Positions 44,251-57,951 of a DNA stretch of 64,000 bases are shown one piece after another. Numbering within the stretch: position 1 is the stretch's first letter; every line of letters begins with the position of its first letter. The notes below the pieces were generated by a model that was not told where the DNA came from, made no database searches, and saw nothing but the letters and a program-made list of their open reading frames with translations. This stretch comes from Trichobilharzia regenti (lineage: Eukaryota > Platyhelminthes > Trematoda > Strigeidida > Schistosomatidae), in the NCBI GenBank assembly GCA_944472135.2, contig OX235262.1:25281362-25345361 (forward strand), written 5' to 3'. Both the position numbers and the translations under genes were made by a program.

Positions 44251-45239
44251 ATTGTTTTCATCGATCCCTTGCAACGGTGCTTCAATGAATTATTGAGGAC
44301 TGACTCCTTCTTTTCTGCAGTTCAGTGTTCTGTTTTCTCGACAAATTCCGTACTTCTCTCCAGGATGAATCTGTTAAGATTTTTATTCCCTTATAGATAT
44401 TTCTCAACAATTCTTCCTGCAGCGAACATGTGTTATGGTCCAAATTCAGGAAACTAATCTTCATGTCCTGCCGAATAGCTGAACAGAACTTCCTCGAGTT
44501 AGGCGTAGTGCGAAAGTGCCCCGATGATGGTGAGAAGAGAGTTATTTGTAATAAAATCTGTGGCAATATTTAACAGTAATAACACAACAAATGTCAAAAT
44601 TATTTCATCATTCAACAGCACATGATCAATATTATCACACAGCCATAAAGAGTAGCATTCATATCAGAGATTAAATAAGCACAAGAACATATAATAAGGA
44701 CTAAGTCCATATATGATATGCGAACATCAAAACAATGATATAGAGCCTAGGAGAAAAGAGGAAAATAACAACAAAGTTAGTTGAAATATACAAATTAGTC
44801 TCGATATTTTGATTAGATAGTCGAGGTTCAAATTTCCAAACAACAATTCAGCTATGCTTCTTTCATCTTCCTGGGTGAACATCATTGCCTTACTGTGTTA
44901 TACAGGGCCCTGACTGATCTACGGTTATAACAGATTTTTGTTCAACTTAGAGTATAATTAGTGCCCACTTTATCAACTTCGACGGATAAATCTTCAAGAG
45001 GACTACACAATCCATAATTCCGCGAAAACTAAGAAATAGTTCATAGAAGAAAGACTGTCCAGATTGTTTATGCAACAAACCATATGGAGTGGTCAGAATA
45101 ATAAAGTAGTAATGACTGTAGGAGTTGTAAATGGCTTAGGCTGAGAGGGCAATTCTCAGTTTTGACACTATTGTATTGACAGTTGAAGTAGGGCAAATGG
45201 ATGTACGAATTTCTTATGAATATACAAATTGAGCTCCTT
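44251..45239. other. No gene recognised
   Basis: Short frames only; no repeat recognised. Confidence 0.3.
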
Positions 45240-45850
45240 TGGGTGGAAGCCTTCTTCTTCACTTATCTAGACAACGTCGCTTTAACTACTGATGAAACGG
45301 ATGAGGATTTCAAAACTTGAATTTGAAAGTCAAGGAAAACCTCTATAGTAATAAAAATCACACTGAAAAGCTGCTTCATCAAACATAAAGTAGAAAATTA
45401 GGATTTTCAACACCTTCACTAAGTAGTTTCTTTTTTATAGGTCAGAAAGTTGGCGCTTCAAAAAGAAAATTTCCCCACTGGCTACTGCAGACTGTCTTCA
45501 GCAGCTGACTTCTTTAGCTGCACACTTGAGGTTAGATGACTGGCCAGAATGAATAAGCAAGAGGAATCTCTGAGAAGTAATGAATAAAGAACACATTTTT
45601 CAGAAAAATGAGATGGATCCGACACACGCCGAGCAGATCGTTGGCTGGCATTGCCAATTCCTGGAGTGTAATTCGAATAGAAAAGAGAGAGGTGAATAGT
45701 CCAATAATGACTTGGAGTGGATTGTGTGAGAAGTAGACGACAACCTTAAGGCGACCGTGAGCAGAGCTGAAGAAGCCTGCAAGAAAAGGACAAATGCAGA
45801 CGTACTGTTGTGGCCCTTATGCTGAACTAAGGGCCCAAGGAAATAATAAA
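45240..45850 (+). pseudogene. Decayed RTE 3' fragment
   Basis: Plus strand shows in broken frames the RTE C-terminal order: TTCATCAAACATAAAGT..GATTTTCAACACC, MRWIRHTPSRSLAG-type stretch near 45615, and a 3' end GGCCCTTATGCTGAACTAAGG plus AATAATAAAATAAT. Confidence 0.5.
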
Positions 45851-46269
45851 ATAATATGCGAAACTGGTGGCCTCAGCTATACGTACAAGACGAAATGGTT
45901 TGGAAAAATTGATGTGTTTCCGAATTCCTCGTGAACATCGACTTTACCGACACTATTTACATAATATTCTGATAAAGACTTAAGAATACAACTGTTTTGT
46001 CTGTAGCTAAACCATACAAGCACATAGAGAAGAAAGTGTTCAACTATAGGAAATTAATTATTGTTCATCAAATAGGATATAATGGATTACATGGGTGAAA
46101 TTTCGATAACAAACATAGTCGTGTTTAATTGGAAAATATATTCATACTACTTACTAATCATGAGTATTGTAAATTAAAGGCTATAGAAGGAACAGTAAAG
46201 AACAGATATAAATAGAATTTACACTTCCATTTTTAAACCAGGCTGGTTTTCTACATGCTAATAAAATGC

Positions 46270-46680
46270 AGGTTTGGTTCAATTTACTCTTGCCACATCT
46301 ACATCCACTGTCTGGCCATATATCCTTCAAGGTGCTTACATTTCCTGAATACCTTCTATCAAGCTAACCTTACTTACATGATTATTAACCTGTTCACATA
46401 TCCACTTCACCGGCTCCCAGTCGCATCCACAAGTAGTTGACCCACCTTTGTCGTCCAACCGATTTCAACTGTAGCCAGTGGTTGGTTGATGTACGTTCTA
46501 GTGATCACAAAATCTTCGTTCTCATTCATTTCCCTGAGAGCCTCCTGACCCTATTCGAGTCTTCTCCATGTGTTGTTTCATTTCAGCTCCGCCGCCATTC
46601 ACACCACCCATTATTATTTTCGTGACGCCAATTGGGGTTCTTTCCATTACTGACTGAAGTTGTTAATAACATTCCTCCTT
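46270..46680 (-). pseudogene. Decayed RTE endonuclease fragment
   Basis: Minus strand reads QLQSVMERTPIGVTKIIMGG, matching the RTE endonuclease block before GDLNA (here GGVNG). Downstream frames are broken. Confidence 0.5.
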
Positions 46681-46960
46681 CCATCGTGGAAAATTCCCAT
46701 TGGGAGACAACTGAATCAATGAAGAATTTACTCTAGCCTCCTGTTTAGCCTGAAATTCTCTATATTCCAATTCCAATTTCTGTTTAAACTGATCTAAGAC
46801 TACTCTGGCCTTAGAGCTGCCATCATTTTCAATTAAACATGAGTCATGACATGAAACTGCATAAAAGAGACCTTCTGCACTCCTGAAGATGCATTCCATG
46901 ACTTCATATTCTCCTTCTTCAAAACAGCATCCTAAGATACCTTCGCTTTGCCTATGCGAA
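46663..46960 (-). other. Unassigned open frame next to RTE fragment
   Basis: Open from about 46960 to a stop at 46663: GILGCCFEEGEYEVMECIF, then SSKARVVLDQFKQKLELEYR and a coiled-coil-like EFQAKQEARVN. ATG at 46899. It abuts the RTE fragment but has no RTE motif. Could be a captured host exon or chance. Confidence 0.3.
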
Positions 46961-47289
46961 TCATATTATCTCGGTATTTTAGGAAACACAAAAATAAAAA
47001 TCGAATCATTGTGCACTGAACTCAATGAACTGATCTTCAATTCTCACTGTAAAGCTGTCTGAAATTTCTCTGAGAGATGCTCTGTTACAAAACGCCCAAA
47101 GACAGCAAAAAGACAATTATCCACCGATAGTTCTGTGGTTCAATGCACCAATAAAAAATTTTTAAAAAAACTTAAGATTGTCTGAAAACTGACGTTTGGC
47201 AGCCTAAGTACAAAAAACAATTACTCAGAATCAAGCAGATGTCCACAACAGTTATTAAGTCATTCCTGGTTTCACTTGTTTTCAGCTGA

Positions 47290-47650
47290 TTCGGTGCATA
47301 AAGCTCACGTTATCTTGTGACCGTCATCTTATCCTATCCAGTTGTCTTTGCTTGACTTTAGTGTTATAGCTATTCTCAAGAATTCTTATATTTTTGAGGT
47401 CAAATAATCTCGACTTTCATGGTATTCGTGCCGCACTATTCCGAATGACCCTAAATCTCATCCTACTACTTTGAACTATGTATTAGACCTCACACTTAAG
47501 CGGGCAGCGTTCTAGATAAAGTAAATTATCCTGGTAAATAGACTTCAGAGGATCAATTCATTAACACAATACGTTTGTAAGGGTGTTTGTGCCACTTTTA
47601 TTCCTGCTCTGTTTAGAACCCCACTTGAGTTTATAGCAGTTACATATTAT
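47290..47650 (-). pseudogene. Very decayed PLE fragment
   Basis: Matches in order and diverged sequence the segment 53880-54160. Reads NRAGIKVA-like linker remnants on the minus strand with stops. Confidence 0.4.
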
Positions 47651-47740
47651 TATGGAAGCACTAATACCGCTTTAAATTTTCTGTTACTGATAAGGTCATT
47701 TTTCTGCATATTTCTGTCATAGATGCAGTATGCTTGTGAG

Positions 47741-47799
47741 TGTGTGTGTGTGTCTATTGCAAGCAGTGAAATGCACAAACGTAAGTGTGTGTGTGTGTG
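47741..47799. repeat. Two (GT)n tracts
   Basis: TGTGTGTGTGTGT at 47741-47753 and GTGTGTGTGTGTG near 47785-47799, separated by 31 bases. Confidence 0.9.
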
Positions 47800-48179
47800 A
47801 ATGTGAGGCGTAGATATCCAGAAGCTTCTAACACCCACACTATGCATATGTATGTACTGATTCAACTTGGTCAGTGTGATCATAGAAATAGTAATGATAT
47901 TAATGTTGGCGACAATAAGAAATTCTTGGAAGTATTTGTGTGACCTAGATGTGAATCTGTGAGTTCACTTTGTTTATGATTGTATACAAAGAGTAGAAAA
48001 TTATTTTCTCATGGAAATCAATGAAAAGCATTCAGGTTTTGTGAAATATTGTAGAAGAAATATAGAGAAACTTATGAATGAGTATGAGGATGGTAATTAA
48101 CATAATTCCGTGGTGAAAATACTTAAAAGGCAAGAAGTACATTAACGACAAGCGCTATTCACCCGTGACTAGTGAAATT

Positions 48180-48690
48180 TGAATGGATTCACTCTCTTCT
48201 CTCACTTATCTCGATAATATTGTTTTAACTAAAGGTAAACGCGATAATGACGTCAAAGTCAGATAGGATCAGAAAAGTGAGACAGACATTCATGAATCTG
48301 AAATCAGTGTATAAATCTGTTGCACCGAACATAAAAATCAAGATTTGAATTTTCAGTAGTAATGTGAAGTCAATTGGTGATTCTGTTTGACTGAGAAAAA
48401 TGATGCGTCACCGAAAGCATTCTCAACAGGCCACTGCAGACCTTCATCAACCGCTTCCTATGCTCCACAATAACGATCAGATATCCAGAAAGGATATTCA
48501 GTGAAGAAGAATTCTGACAATTCAATCAAGGGTGATATGGAGGAGAGTGTGTGAAGAGGAGATGACACCTTATGGCCACTCGTGGAGCTAGCTGAATAGG
48601 AGTGCAGAGGACAGGGTGAAATCGAGATGTCCGGTTGAAGCTCTGTGTTCGACTCGTAACCCAAGAGAACAATAATGATAATAGTAAATC
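48180..48690 (+). pseudogene. Decayed RTE 3' fragment
   Basis: Broken frames show the order TNEIKS-like AGACAGACATTCATGAATCTG, GAATTTTCAGTAGTAATGTGAA (FNSNVK), CAGACCTTCATCAACCGCTTC (FINR) and the tail GAAGCTCTGTGTTCGACTCG with AATAATGATAATAG. Confidence 0.55.
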
Positions 48691-51218
48691 ATCGAAGTTG
48701 TTTAATGATTGCTGCGAACTGTAGCCATCTTTTGCTTGTTTATTAACTGATTGCGTCTTTATTCTGGTACACTCGTTGTCACTTATGTTACTGGCATCGA
48801 TGTCCGTGTCCTAATTGATATTTAGTTTAAGCTAATTCGCGACATTTGAAATAGCCAATCATACTGACCATCAATAAATCCACCTATCAATATTAAGCCT
48901 GATGGTGTTTCAGATGGTGTTTGTTTCACTGAAAACTGAAATGCGTACATATATATTGCCATTGTTTCCACCCGTTCTATCTCACTTATACCATTATGTT
49001 TCATGGGTTTCAACAAGCTTTGGCTATTCACGCACCCACACTCACACCATGGATTTTACAATAATAACATATTGGAGAATGGGATATACACTTGAAGTCG
49101 TGGGGAAGGCAAACCGATGGGTGCAGCGAGGGGTACTAGAAGCCGTCATTAGGTGGAGTGAGATGTTGCTAGACTAACTGACCAGTACTGTTTTAAATAG
49201 ATAGAGAAATGGTCTCACTGAATAACTGAAAAAGAATTTTATCCCATCAGACCCTGAGCAACATCTCTATACTCAGCGCTCTCCTCGCATCTCATCAGGT
49301 AAGACGATAAGCAACTATAGAAGACTTTATACTCGGATGACTAAGCATAAACCTCAACAATGCCTTGTTTGGTGGGCGCACATTCATGTGATGAGGAAAG
49401 TGTGTTGGGTATGACACTAATAAGTTACTCGAGAGCACTTACTTAACGACCCTTTGTATTCTTTCGTCCGTTGTTATACTGCTGTTAATATTTCCACTTC
49501 AGATATCATGGGATATTAAGTTTCGAGAAAATGGACTGTCTGTGTAGATCAGAGTAAATGGAAACGTTGGTCATACTTCTTTTGCATGCACAGTATTGAC
49601 TTGAAATATTTTGATCCCTAATGTTTCAGTTACGCTCAGATGTCATAATCTCATTTCCACGGGTAGGTGTGATCAGATATTGTGTAGGACACAATTTGGA
49701 TACTTGTGAACAGCCGTCATTTAGGCATGAATATCTGAGAATGAAGTATAATTAATATTGTTGTGTGAAGTATCCAGAATGCCAGTAAAATAGTAATGAC
49801 AATAAATTATCACCATGTTACATATGAAAGTATCCTTTCAGATGTCTTCACTATATTACTGAATGAAATAATTTTGATATTCACGTCAAGGTTTTGAGTG
49901 TGCTTTAGCTAACTGAAGTCATCCGATATATTTTTGATAAAATTCTCTTTAACACGATGACGTGCTTTACGCATTAACATCATGCGTTATTCATCGATCC
50001 ATTGATCTGACTCAAATTCAAACTGCTAAATATCCGAAGGATATTTGATCACTATTGTGCCAGTTCACTGTGTTTCGAAGGGAACAGAGGACTTCAACAC
50101 TGCATCTTCAACTTCCAGTAGCGAGGGTATTGTTTTTAAGGCGTTGAGTTGCCAAGGCCTCCATCTTCACAGATAAGTGAATTTTCGGCGTGTGTTTGCA
50201 AGGAGAATCGTTAAACGGGGTGACTCTAAACTTTAGCGTTTCAAACTAACCATCCTCATAATCACCTTGATTAATCTTTATCTATCAAATAGATGAGTCG
50301 GAAGGTAGAACACATGATTTAAAAGATTTTTCTAATGGTAATCTATTGTACTGATACAAAGTAGTTCAACAGGGTGACATTGTTCTTTGTGTTCTGATAA
50401 GCACCTAAATTTCCTGTTGCAGTCTGTAGTGTCAAGCTGATCCAATGTGTGTACATCAATTCACCCAGATAACTGTATCTCATTTTGCGACCCATCTACT
50501 CCTACAATTCTCCTTTGTAAATGATTCCGAAAACACTAAATGGAATTTCTGTGTTTTGTGTGTTCCATCGAGGGGATTGTCAAATTTATCCGTTTGCTTG
50601 ACCACATTGTGAATATCATCGCGAGATGACAGCTGCTGTAACTACTACTCCGCTGGTCTGCGTGTATATTTGTACCTGGTGGTACTATACGTTGGATGAT
50701 GGCTAATACGAAATTGACAACCGAGTCATTCTGTTCATTTCGCAAGAGGTTAATTCTCTTCAATTATGATACCTCTGAAATGCAGATATCTGTGAATTTT
50801 CCGTTTCAAACACTGTTGCTTTTCCTGATCATTCCAAGAACCGGTTGTAGTATCCATATTCCAACTATTTATTGTTGGATCACCTGAATGGTCGATCGAC
50901 GTCATCAAAGCCTCCTTTCAATTCGGTCGCTAATTATCAAAAATGAACAATATTGTGGGTTAATTGATTCATCCAGACAACAACTTACACGAGTCCTCTT
51001 ATCCATTTCTAGCTAAGTGATCCGTGAGTAGTGAATTTAAAACTATTAAAACAAGTTAATTCTCATGATATTGATCCATAAATTCAGGCATCAACTTACA
51101 CACCACGTTGAAGCATTCTGTTTATTAATAAGCTACTTCTACTCTGAACAGGCACATATTTCCTTAACTCTCACACATCTTTACATAATAAACGATAAAT
51201 TCACTAGCTTTCGATGTG
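48691..51218. other. No gene recognised
   Basis: Overlapping short frames on both strands, none with motif or splice support. Confidence 0.3.
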
Positions 51219-51853
51219 GTTGTGTTGTCTGAGCTGGATGGTTGATTTGCGAAGCTTTCATCACCCTACTGGGTGACATCTTCAGCGCATACTTCAATTT
51301 GAAGTGAGCTTTTGGATTTCTCCACGAGTTTATTAATCATCTCTCCGAGTGACCTTGGACGTGATTGGCTGTTTCTGTGTGTTTTCACACCTTCTAGGCT
51401 ACTTGTATTGGAACTGATTGTTTCTTTGACTTGAACTTTGACCCTTTGTGTGTGAAGTTTCTTTCTTATCGGTTGATAAATTTTGTCTATCTCAATGTGT
51501 CTATTGATTTATGATTCACTGGAATGCCAAGCTTCTAAAAATTCTCTAGCATTCTTGTTGTTTCCTCTGTTTAATATTTGAACGTCGGTTGTCCCAGTCG
51601 AACTTATGTCCGTGGTTGTCTGTGTGTAGTGATATGAGGGAGTGGATATCGTGTCTTTTGACGGCTAACTTATGTTCGTGGATACGAAGACGAAGGGGAT
51701 GTTAACTTTGGCCAATGTAGTGTTTTTCGCAGTTGTTACAATTTGTTTTGTAGATGATATTGGTTTTATCTTCTTTCGCTGTTGAAGATGTCACCCAGTA
51801 GGGTGATGAAAGCTTCGCAAATGAATCATCCAGCTCAGACAACACAACCACAT
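51219..51853 (-). mobile_element. Miniature PLE: GIY-YIG relic between ~70-bp inverted repeats
   Basis: Inverted arms 51219-51289 and 51779-51853 share TGTTGTCTGAGCTGGATG and GAAGCTTTCATCACCC. Inside, minus strand reads TNIIYKTNCNNCEKHYIGQS, LRLRIHEHKLAVKRHDIHSL and DNHGHKFDWDN, a GIY-YIG domain of a PLE subfamily distinct from the others here. One stop follows the YIG core and the tail is frameshifted. No RT remains. Confidence 0.65.
51248..51289 (-). ncRNA. Hammerhead-like motif with strong stem II
   Basis: Minus strand: TGCG / CGCA stem I; intact core CTGAAGA (CTGANGA); stem II of 7 pairs GTCACCC-AGTA-GGGTGAT; GAA; minimal palindromic stem III AGCT; T at the cleavage position. One extra T lies between A9 and stem II. 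This is the most complete hammerhead fold in the window. The right arm (51776 on) has CGCTGTTGAAGA instead, which breaks the core. Confidence 0.55.
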
Positions 51854-53589
51854 CAAAATCATCCACCTGAGCTACAAATCTTCTCTATCATATCTAAATT
51901 CACAAGCTTCGCCATGCATACACATATTCGAGGTTTAGGTATCTTCTGTAGTGACACGACTTCTGTTGCTGATTATCCAGTGATTATTCGAATTAAGATA
52001 ACCGCATCCTATGTGCTTTATGAAGCCAGATAAGTGTAAAGGTGAACATTTTGAAAAAATGTCACATTTGCCATGATAAAATCTTCTTTGTGAATAGTAA
52101 CAACTTTGAAATGCAAAATTTTCAATGAGATTTGAATAGTCTCCCATGATTTGAGAGTATTTTTTCTTCACATTCTTGGCCTCGTATACAGTATTGCATA
52201 TGATATATATATATATATATGTTAGTTGAAATAACAAATGGAATTGTATGACAAATACTAAGCCAGGGGACGGAAGCTTATCATTTCGCCATTTTGTGGT
52301 GCTGAATCGATTGATTCACGTCGCTATCATTCGTTTTCCGTCCTATGCACCGAAAATGAAGCACAGTAACTGAAGCAAAATTGTAACGGCCTATTTATGT
52401 GGCCTTTATCAATGATATCCTACTTGAATTTTGTGACTGCTTTTCAATAATCTGTCTGTGAATCCGACAACATCGTTTTCTTTGTGTTTTTCTGGAAACA
52501 GACAATCTCTTTGATCCGTTCTAAATAGCCAAGCTCTGGTTCCATTTCATTTAAGATAATGAAGGTTTATAGATGTTACTTTCAATAACTATCATTATTC
52601 ACGTCTTTGCTTTTCTTACTTTCATTTTTTACTGGTTAATACGTTAATTAAGATGAAATATGTTTCTACTTTCTTCCGATAATTACTAGATGAGCATCAG
52701 GGTAAAATCGATTGAATGCAGAATATATTAATTCCATGTGTTTTCTGCACTGATTGTGATAGTTGGCGATATTTTATGCTGTCAGGTTTTCCCACTCCAT
52801 TCCCTTAGCAATCTGAACTACATGAACACACTGCATGGGAAACTGTCATAAAGTTACTTCCACCAGTATAAATTTCTAGGAAGTTTGGTTTTCGAAAATT
52901 GACTGTTTTTAGAACGTGCTTAGGAGATAATTGGGGTTACTGACAGGTAATCTTCTATCTGATGAGAAACACAATGTCTACAGGTCTGATTTGCTATGCG
53001 CTCAGTTCTCATCAACTAAACATTGTAGTGTCTCACCTCTCGACAATGGATGTATACATAACTGGGAATTGGATACCACGGACACACAGGCACACAGTGT
53101 GAGAATGAAGTTTTAAATGTTAGTAATGTCTTGAGACTGATATCTTGTAGTCTTGAAAGTCAAATCAACGTTTTGCAGACAAATCACAGACCTTAGACAG
53201 ATTACAGCCATTCATTTGCTTTAGATTAACAGCGGTAACCTAATACTGGACTTGTATACTATTCATTCTCAGGTACTAATTAAATTGGTTGTTCTCATGA
53301 GATGCTCCGATACGACGTGGAGCTATACATCACTTGAATGAGATGAAATGCACTTCACCTGGACTGCACACGGTTGCTATTTGAACTTGAATTATATAAA
53401 TGCGATAAACATTTCACTTTCTGGTATCCTTCACCACAGGATTGTGTTATATGTACGCCCAGAGATTTCGGACAAAAGGTCACTTCAAAGGAGAAGGGGA
53501 TTGCCACTGTTTCCCTCGCTTCAAAATTCCATAATGGTTTGTTTATTAGATTAATATCAGTAAAAAGTTTGAGCATTGTGGATTAGATC
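51854..53589. other. No gene recognised; (TA)n near 52204
   Basis: Short frames without motifs; a (TA)n run at about 52204-52220. Confidence 0.3.
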
Positions 53590-54340
53590 GAATAAAGTAT
53601 AATTATATTTTAATAGTTTATTAGATGTATCACACAGTGAAACAGTGTTATTTACTGCATGACAGTGTTTCGAACACAATCTGTTATTGTTCATAATCAT
53701 ATCAATTGTAATCACAGGACTTTGAAACTTGAGTTTTATAGTTTTCTTTGTCTTCTCCTATTTGTCGTCATTGGGATAGTAGAATTTTTAGATATCTGTG
53801 ACAGGTGTTGAACCATTCCTATTACATGTATTTGCGGTTGTTTCGATAAACAAAGCTTCTGTTATCAATCTCTTCCTCCCTCCACCCTGTGACATTTGAC
53901 TTTAAAACTGTCATCCTATCCCATCCAGCCTATTGTATGGTTGTGTAACTGTATGTAGTGCTGTCTATGGCTGAACTATCCTCTAGATTTCTTGTCTTAT
54001 TCGGGTCAACTAATCTAGATTTTGCTAGGTGTTTGTGCACAGCTAGTCTGGCTGACCCTGTTCTACTAGTTTGACCTACGTATTTGACCTGACAAATATT
54101 GCAGGCGGAGTATTAGATAAACTAAATTGTTTTGTTGTAAAGGCTCCACAGGATTGTTCCTTTAACCGAAAAAGCTTGTTTCTAATTAAGTTTGTGGGTT
54201 TGAATGCTACTGTTATTCCTACCTTGTTATGTCCCCTAATCGGTGAAAATTATTTTAACCGAGTTTGTGGGTTTGAATGCCAGCCACTTTTATTCTTGCC
54301 TTGTTAAGAATTCTGCCTAAAGTTTCCGAGGCTCTTCATT
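53590..54340 (-). pseudogene. Decayed PLE fragment with internal duplication
   Basis: Minus strand: linker remnant GITVAFKPTNLIRNKLF at 54220-54160, and an adjacent partial duplicate (TTTGTGGGTTTGAATGC occurs near 54195 and 54265). The terminal-repeat motif GTTCGAAACACTGTCATGC (reverse) lies near 53680. Confidence 0.5.
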
Positions 54341-54503
54341 GCATGCAATTACTACTGATGATTTAGATTCCTTATTTTTGGTGTCGTCATTAATATTATT
54401 ATTATTATCACTATCGCTACTATTATTTATTTTATTTTTACATTTCATTACATATTTCCTGACTAATTAATCCGGGTAATGATTAAGTTTCAAGGCTTCT
54501 TTT

Positions 54504-55085
54504 ATGTGTACCACTTCCTGTCTTAGATTTTCCTTGGTACAACGTAGTTTTTGTGCACTAACGCCCATGCTTAGCGTCCTGAAAAAACTACTCTATATGA
54601 ACCTTCAATTCAATGGAGATATATCTGCGGGAACACTAAAAAATCGACTGTCGAGCTTACTCAAGAAGACCTTCTCCGCAGCTGAACTACGACCAAATTT
54701 CTCCACAAAACCTAAGATTCATGTGAGCGTGAAAGATAAGCTGCCACTGCTGGCCTCATCACTGTGTACTTATCAATTCACCTCCTGGTGTGGAACCAGG
54801 TATGTCGGCCGCACCCAGCGTTCGCTTTCCAAGCGTATCACCGAACACTGACCATCATGGTTTTACAAAGGAGAAAAACGATGTCCCCGCAGCTTCATCT
54901 AAGAACATCTGATAGAATCCGGACACCAAGCTACACCCCAAACAAACTTCAAAGTCATCTACAGAGTAAGAAGTAGTCTTCCTAAAGGTGTACGAATCAG
55001 ACTTCTTCAAACTTCACTTGCTTAGTCCTGAACTCTGCATACAGAAGAAGTTCGTTCAGTCACTACACTTGCAATGGAATTAATC
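54504..55085 (+). pseudogene. PLE endonuclease fragment
   Basis: Frame to 54851: GTLKNRLSSLLKKTFSAAEL, then TYQFTSWCGTRYVGRTQRSL and SKRITEH, where a stop interrupts. The next part continues as PSWFYKGEK and later frames (ESGHQATPQTNFKVI) after frameshift. Same subfamily as 19441-19713. RT absent. Confidence 0.65.
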
Positions 55086-57079
55086 TATCTTATTACCCAA
55101 CAAGTAAATTCTACCTAATCCTTTTTCTTTTCTGTCTCTTCATTAGTATTAATTTGTCTTCTCAATTGTAATATTTTGCATTTTCAACTTTCTTGTTCTC
55201 TACTCCCACCAGATTTAATTTCAACACCTCACTACCACTGCTACTGACTTAACCAACGCTTAGTTTCTAGTCATTTGTGTCACGTCATCCAACTTATTTG
55301 CTCAATTTCAGTTCTAATTTAAATGGCATTATTATCTACCCCACTTCTACTTGGTCTCTACCTGTAATTACCTCTGTTGCTACCCTGACCTAAGTCGAAA
55401 CATTTTAGTCAATTATATTACACATCATCTAACTTACTAACTCAATCTTACTTTAGTTGCTGTCCAACTAACCTTGTTTCTATACTAGATCATTCTTTTA
55501 TTACCTGATCAATTATCTAATTTTGACAAACCTCATGTACACACGCACACACAAATAATTATATATAAATGGGATTGTACAGCTATGTGAATGAATTCGC
55601 CGAAAAGAGTCTCTTCGCTGAAGGTCTTCTCTTTTAATATGGAATTACTTACTACCACACTGCCCACGTTTTACACATATGTAAGGACTCAGTTCCGTTT
55701 CGAAAAAGTGTGTATAATTAAACTGGGTGAACAAAGCATATATTTGTGTTCACCTCTGGTATGACTTCATCGAACTTTGAAGCTTACTGTAAGTTTTGCC
55801 AATAATGCGTCGTAAAAATTCACTTTAAAGTTGAAAGGGCTGAAATCTCCTGCTTAGATTTCGAGGTTAACATCGTTTTGTTTGACAGTAACGCTAAAAT
55901 GAGAAAGTATTGCACAGAAACCCTTCTCGTTCTCCGGCTGGCGGAATACACAGAACTAATGAGGAAGTCATTGGATATAAGACCACACTTCAAGTTTTCA
56001 CTGAACCATTTCCTCTACTTTTTCAGTTTATATGAGGAAATCAGTCTCTCGATGCTGTTAAAATATACGAGAACATCAGGTTCACCTTCTTGTTTTTCTT
56101 TCAATTTACTGAGTATTAAATCATCCAACATGGCGGCTAAGTTGAAGGTGTGATAGTTGTTTTACTTCGAAAGAAAGTACCTCATCAGTGTTACGCCAGG
56201 CCAATTAAGTAACTCATTTCTACTGTCCTGGCAATCAGCTTTCAGAGTGTATTTTGGCCTGATTCAAACACAGCAATATGAATCGAAACATGTGTTTCAG
56301 AAAAGCATGTTAGCGATGCTGAACCCCTCCACCATCATTCATGAGTGTAAATAGCGCTGATTAATCTTAAGTGATCGCCATTATCTTATGCGTGTTTTAC
56401 TGACATTCTCAAGAATTGAGACGAGGGTAGGAGATAAATGCTCAGTAGAGGAAACCACAATAAGGTGTATTTAAAAGCGATGGGGAATGAGAAACTTCGC
56501 ATTTGTCGATTGGTGTCTGACTCCAGGCCGATTTTCTTTCCATGATTCACACGCCGATTGTTTGAAGGAAGTGGAGATCTTACATGACGTTAGAGTTATG
56601 AATTCTCATCTCGTGCTCAATGATGAAGATCCTCACGCTGACTTCAGAATGATTCGCCTTCTCATTTAGATTATTTGCAGAAGATTTGTCAGACATTTAT
56701 CCTCTGAATAATTGGATGCCTCTGATTTCCATGATAAAAATCCAAACAAACATAATGTCAAGTGATACTCATTATTTTAAACACAATCACATGATTAAGA
56801 CTGAGTTAGTTGCGAAAAAGCGCGGTATTTTCCCAAGTTTTCGCTCTTCATCAACATATCTATTTACAGACTGTGATCAGATGGAGAATCATACAGTGTA
56901 ATTTATCATGCAAAATGGAGAGTTTACTTTATAAATGAGACGGAGAGATGAAGATTATTGTAATCAATAAATGCTCTCTATCTCCGAGACAGCCCTTTAG
57001 GCGCACACAGAGCAGATAGGGGTGAAAGATATAACCAAAAGCAAGAAAAAGCAACGATAACCATCACTTGCAGAGATCG
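55086..57079. other. No gene recognised
   Basis: Frame 55878-56153 (nominal TTG start, internal ATG) has no motif or convincing splice sites. Otherwise AT-rich. Confidence 0.3.
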
Positions 57080-57490
57080 GAATGGTGTCATCTCCGTTGC
57101 CTAAATGCATGGACGACATCATTTCATGTACAGGTATCACGGATGAGAAATCCACAGGCAGCTGTAATTGGATCTGGAGAGTCAGTCATCCTGTAACCAA
57201 TGTGAAGTTCTTCATCACTGAGCATAAGATGAGAATTTCCAACTCTAATGTCACATCAGCACATCCTTTTCCTTCAGACAATCGACGTGTGCATCATGGA
57301 GGGTAATTCTACCTGGATTGAGACATCCATCAGCAGATGCCTTCGCTGAACACCGGAGACCCGACGCCTGACCAGCAGCAATAAGCAATAGGCAGCTGTT
57401 TCAGTGAACCACCTGAGAACCAATTTCCCAGGAAACACTCACAATGAGATGAAAGTTAATTGGACATTCACGGAGGATTGGACTGCCTGC
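57080..57490 (+). pseudogene. Very decayed RTE fragment
   Basis: Plus strand reads MRISNSNVTS (compare IRIFNSNVKS) and then a diverged CLR..L..RWP-like and RK-rich stretch. No intact frame. Confidence 0.4.
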
Positions 57491-57944
57491 TTAAACGAAG
57501 ATGGCCTCAAGTGTGCAATATATGTGTCCCACCAAAGTATTTCAATTTATATGGAATGCAGGGGATGAATCGTAAACATCATAATGAGAAGATCACTGTT
57601 AAAAAAGTTATTGCAGTTTGAATGCATACAAAGCATGTGTAGGCGAAGCAAACATATGTGAATTGTAATGATAAACTGCCTTTCTTATGATACATAAAAT
57701 CATTCAGAGAATTCCTCACATGTCACCAATATCAAGAAAATGGTATTACAGACTGCATAATATAAGGTGAAGCACATATTTTTGGCTTCAATAGAAATCA
57801 AACGAAACGGTGTTCAGACACAAATGAGCGTATGTTCAAGATATCGGTCGATGTCTGTGTTTATTTACAAGAATAAATTCGGGAACACACTATCGTTATT
57901 TACCACTAACTCTTTGAAATTGGCCTAGTTGAATTAGCAAAGCA

Positions 57945-57950
57945 TTTATT
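57945..57950 (-). terminator. Poly(A) signal one base after FUT8 stop
   Basis: Minus strand reads TAG-C-AATAAA: stop at 57954-57952, AATAAA at 57950-57945. If used, the 3' UTR would be only about 20-30 bases. Confidence 0.45.
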
Positions 57951-57951
57951 G

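Noticed and set aside
53348..53586. Overlapping frames on both strands as an exon
   Set aside because: Three mutually overlapping short frames, none with convincing splice sites.
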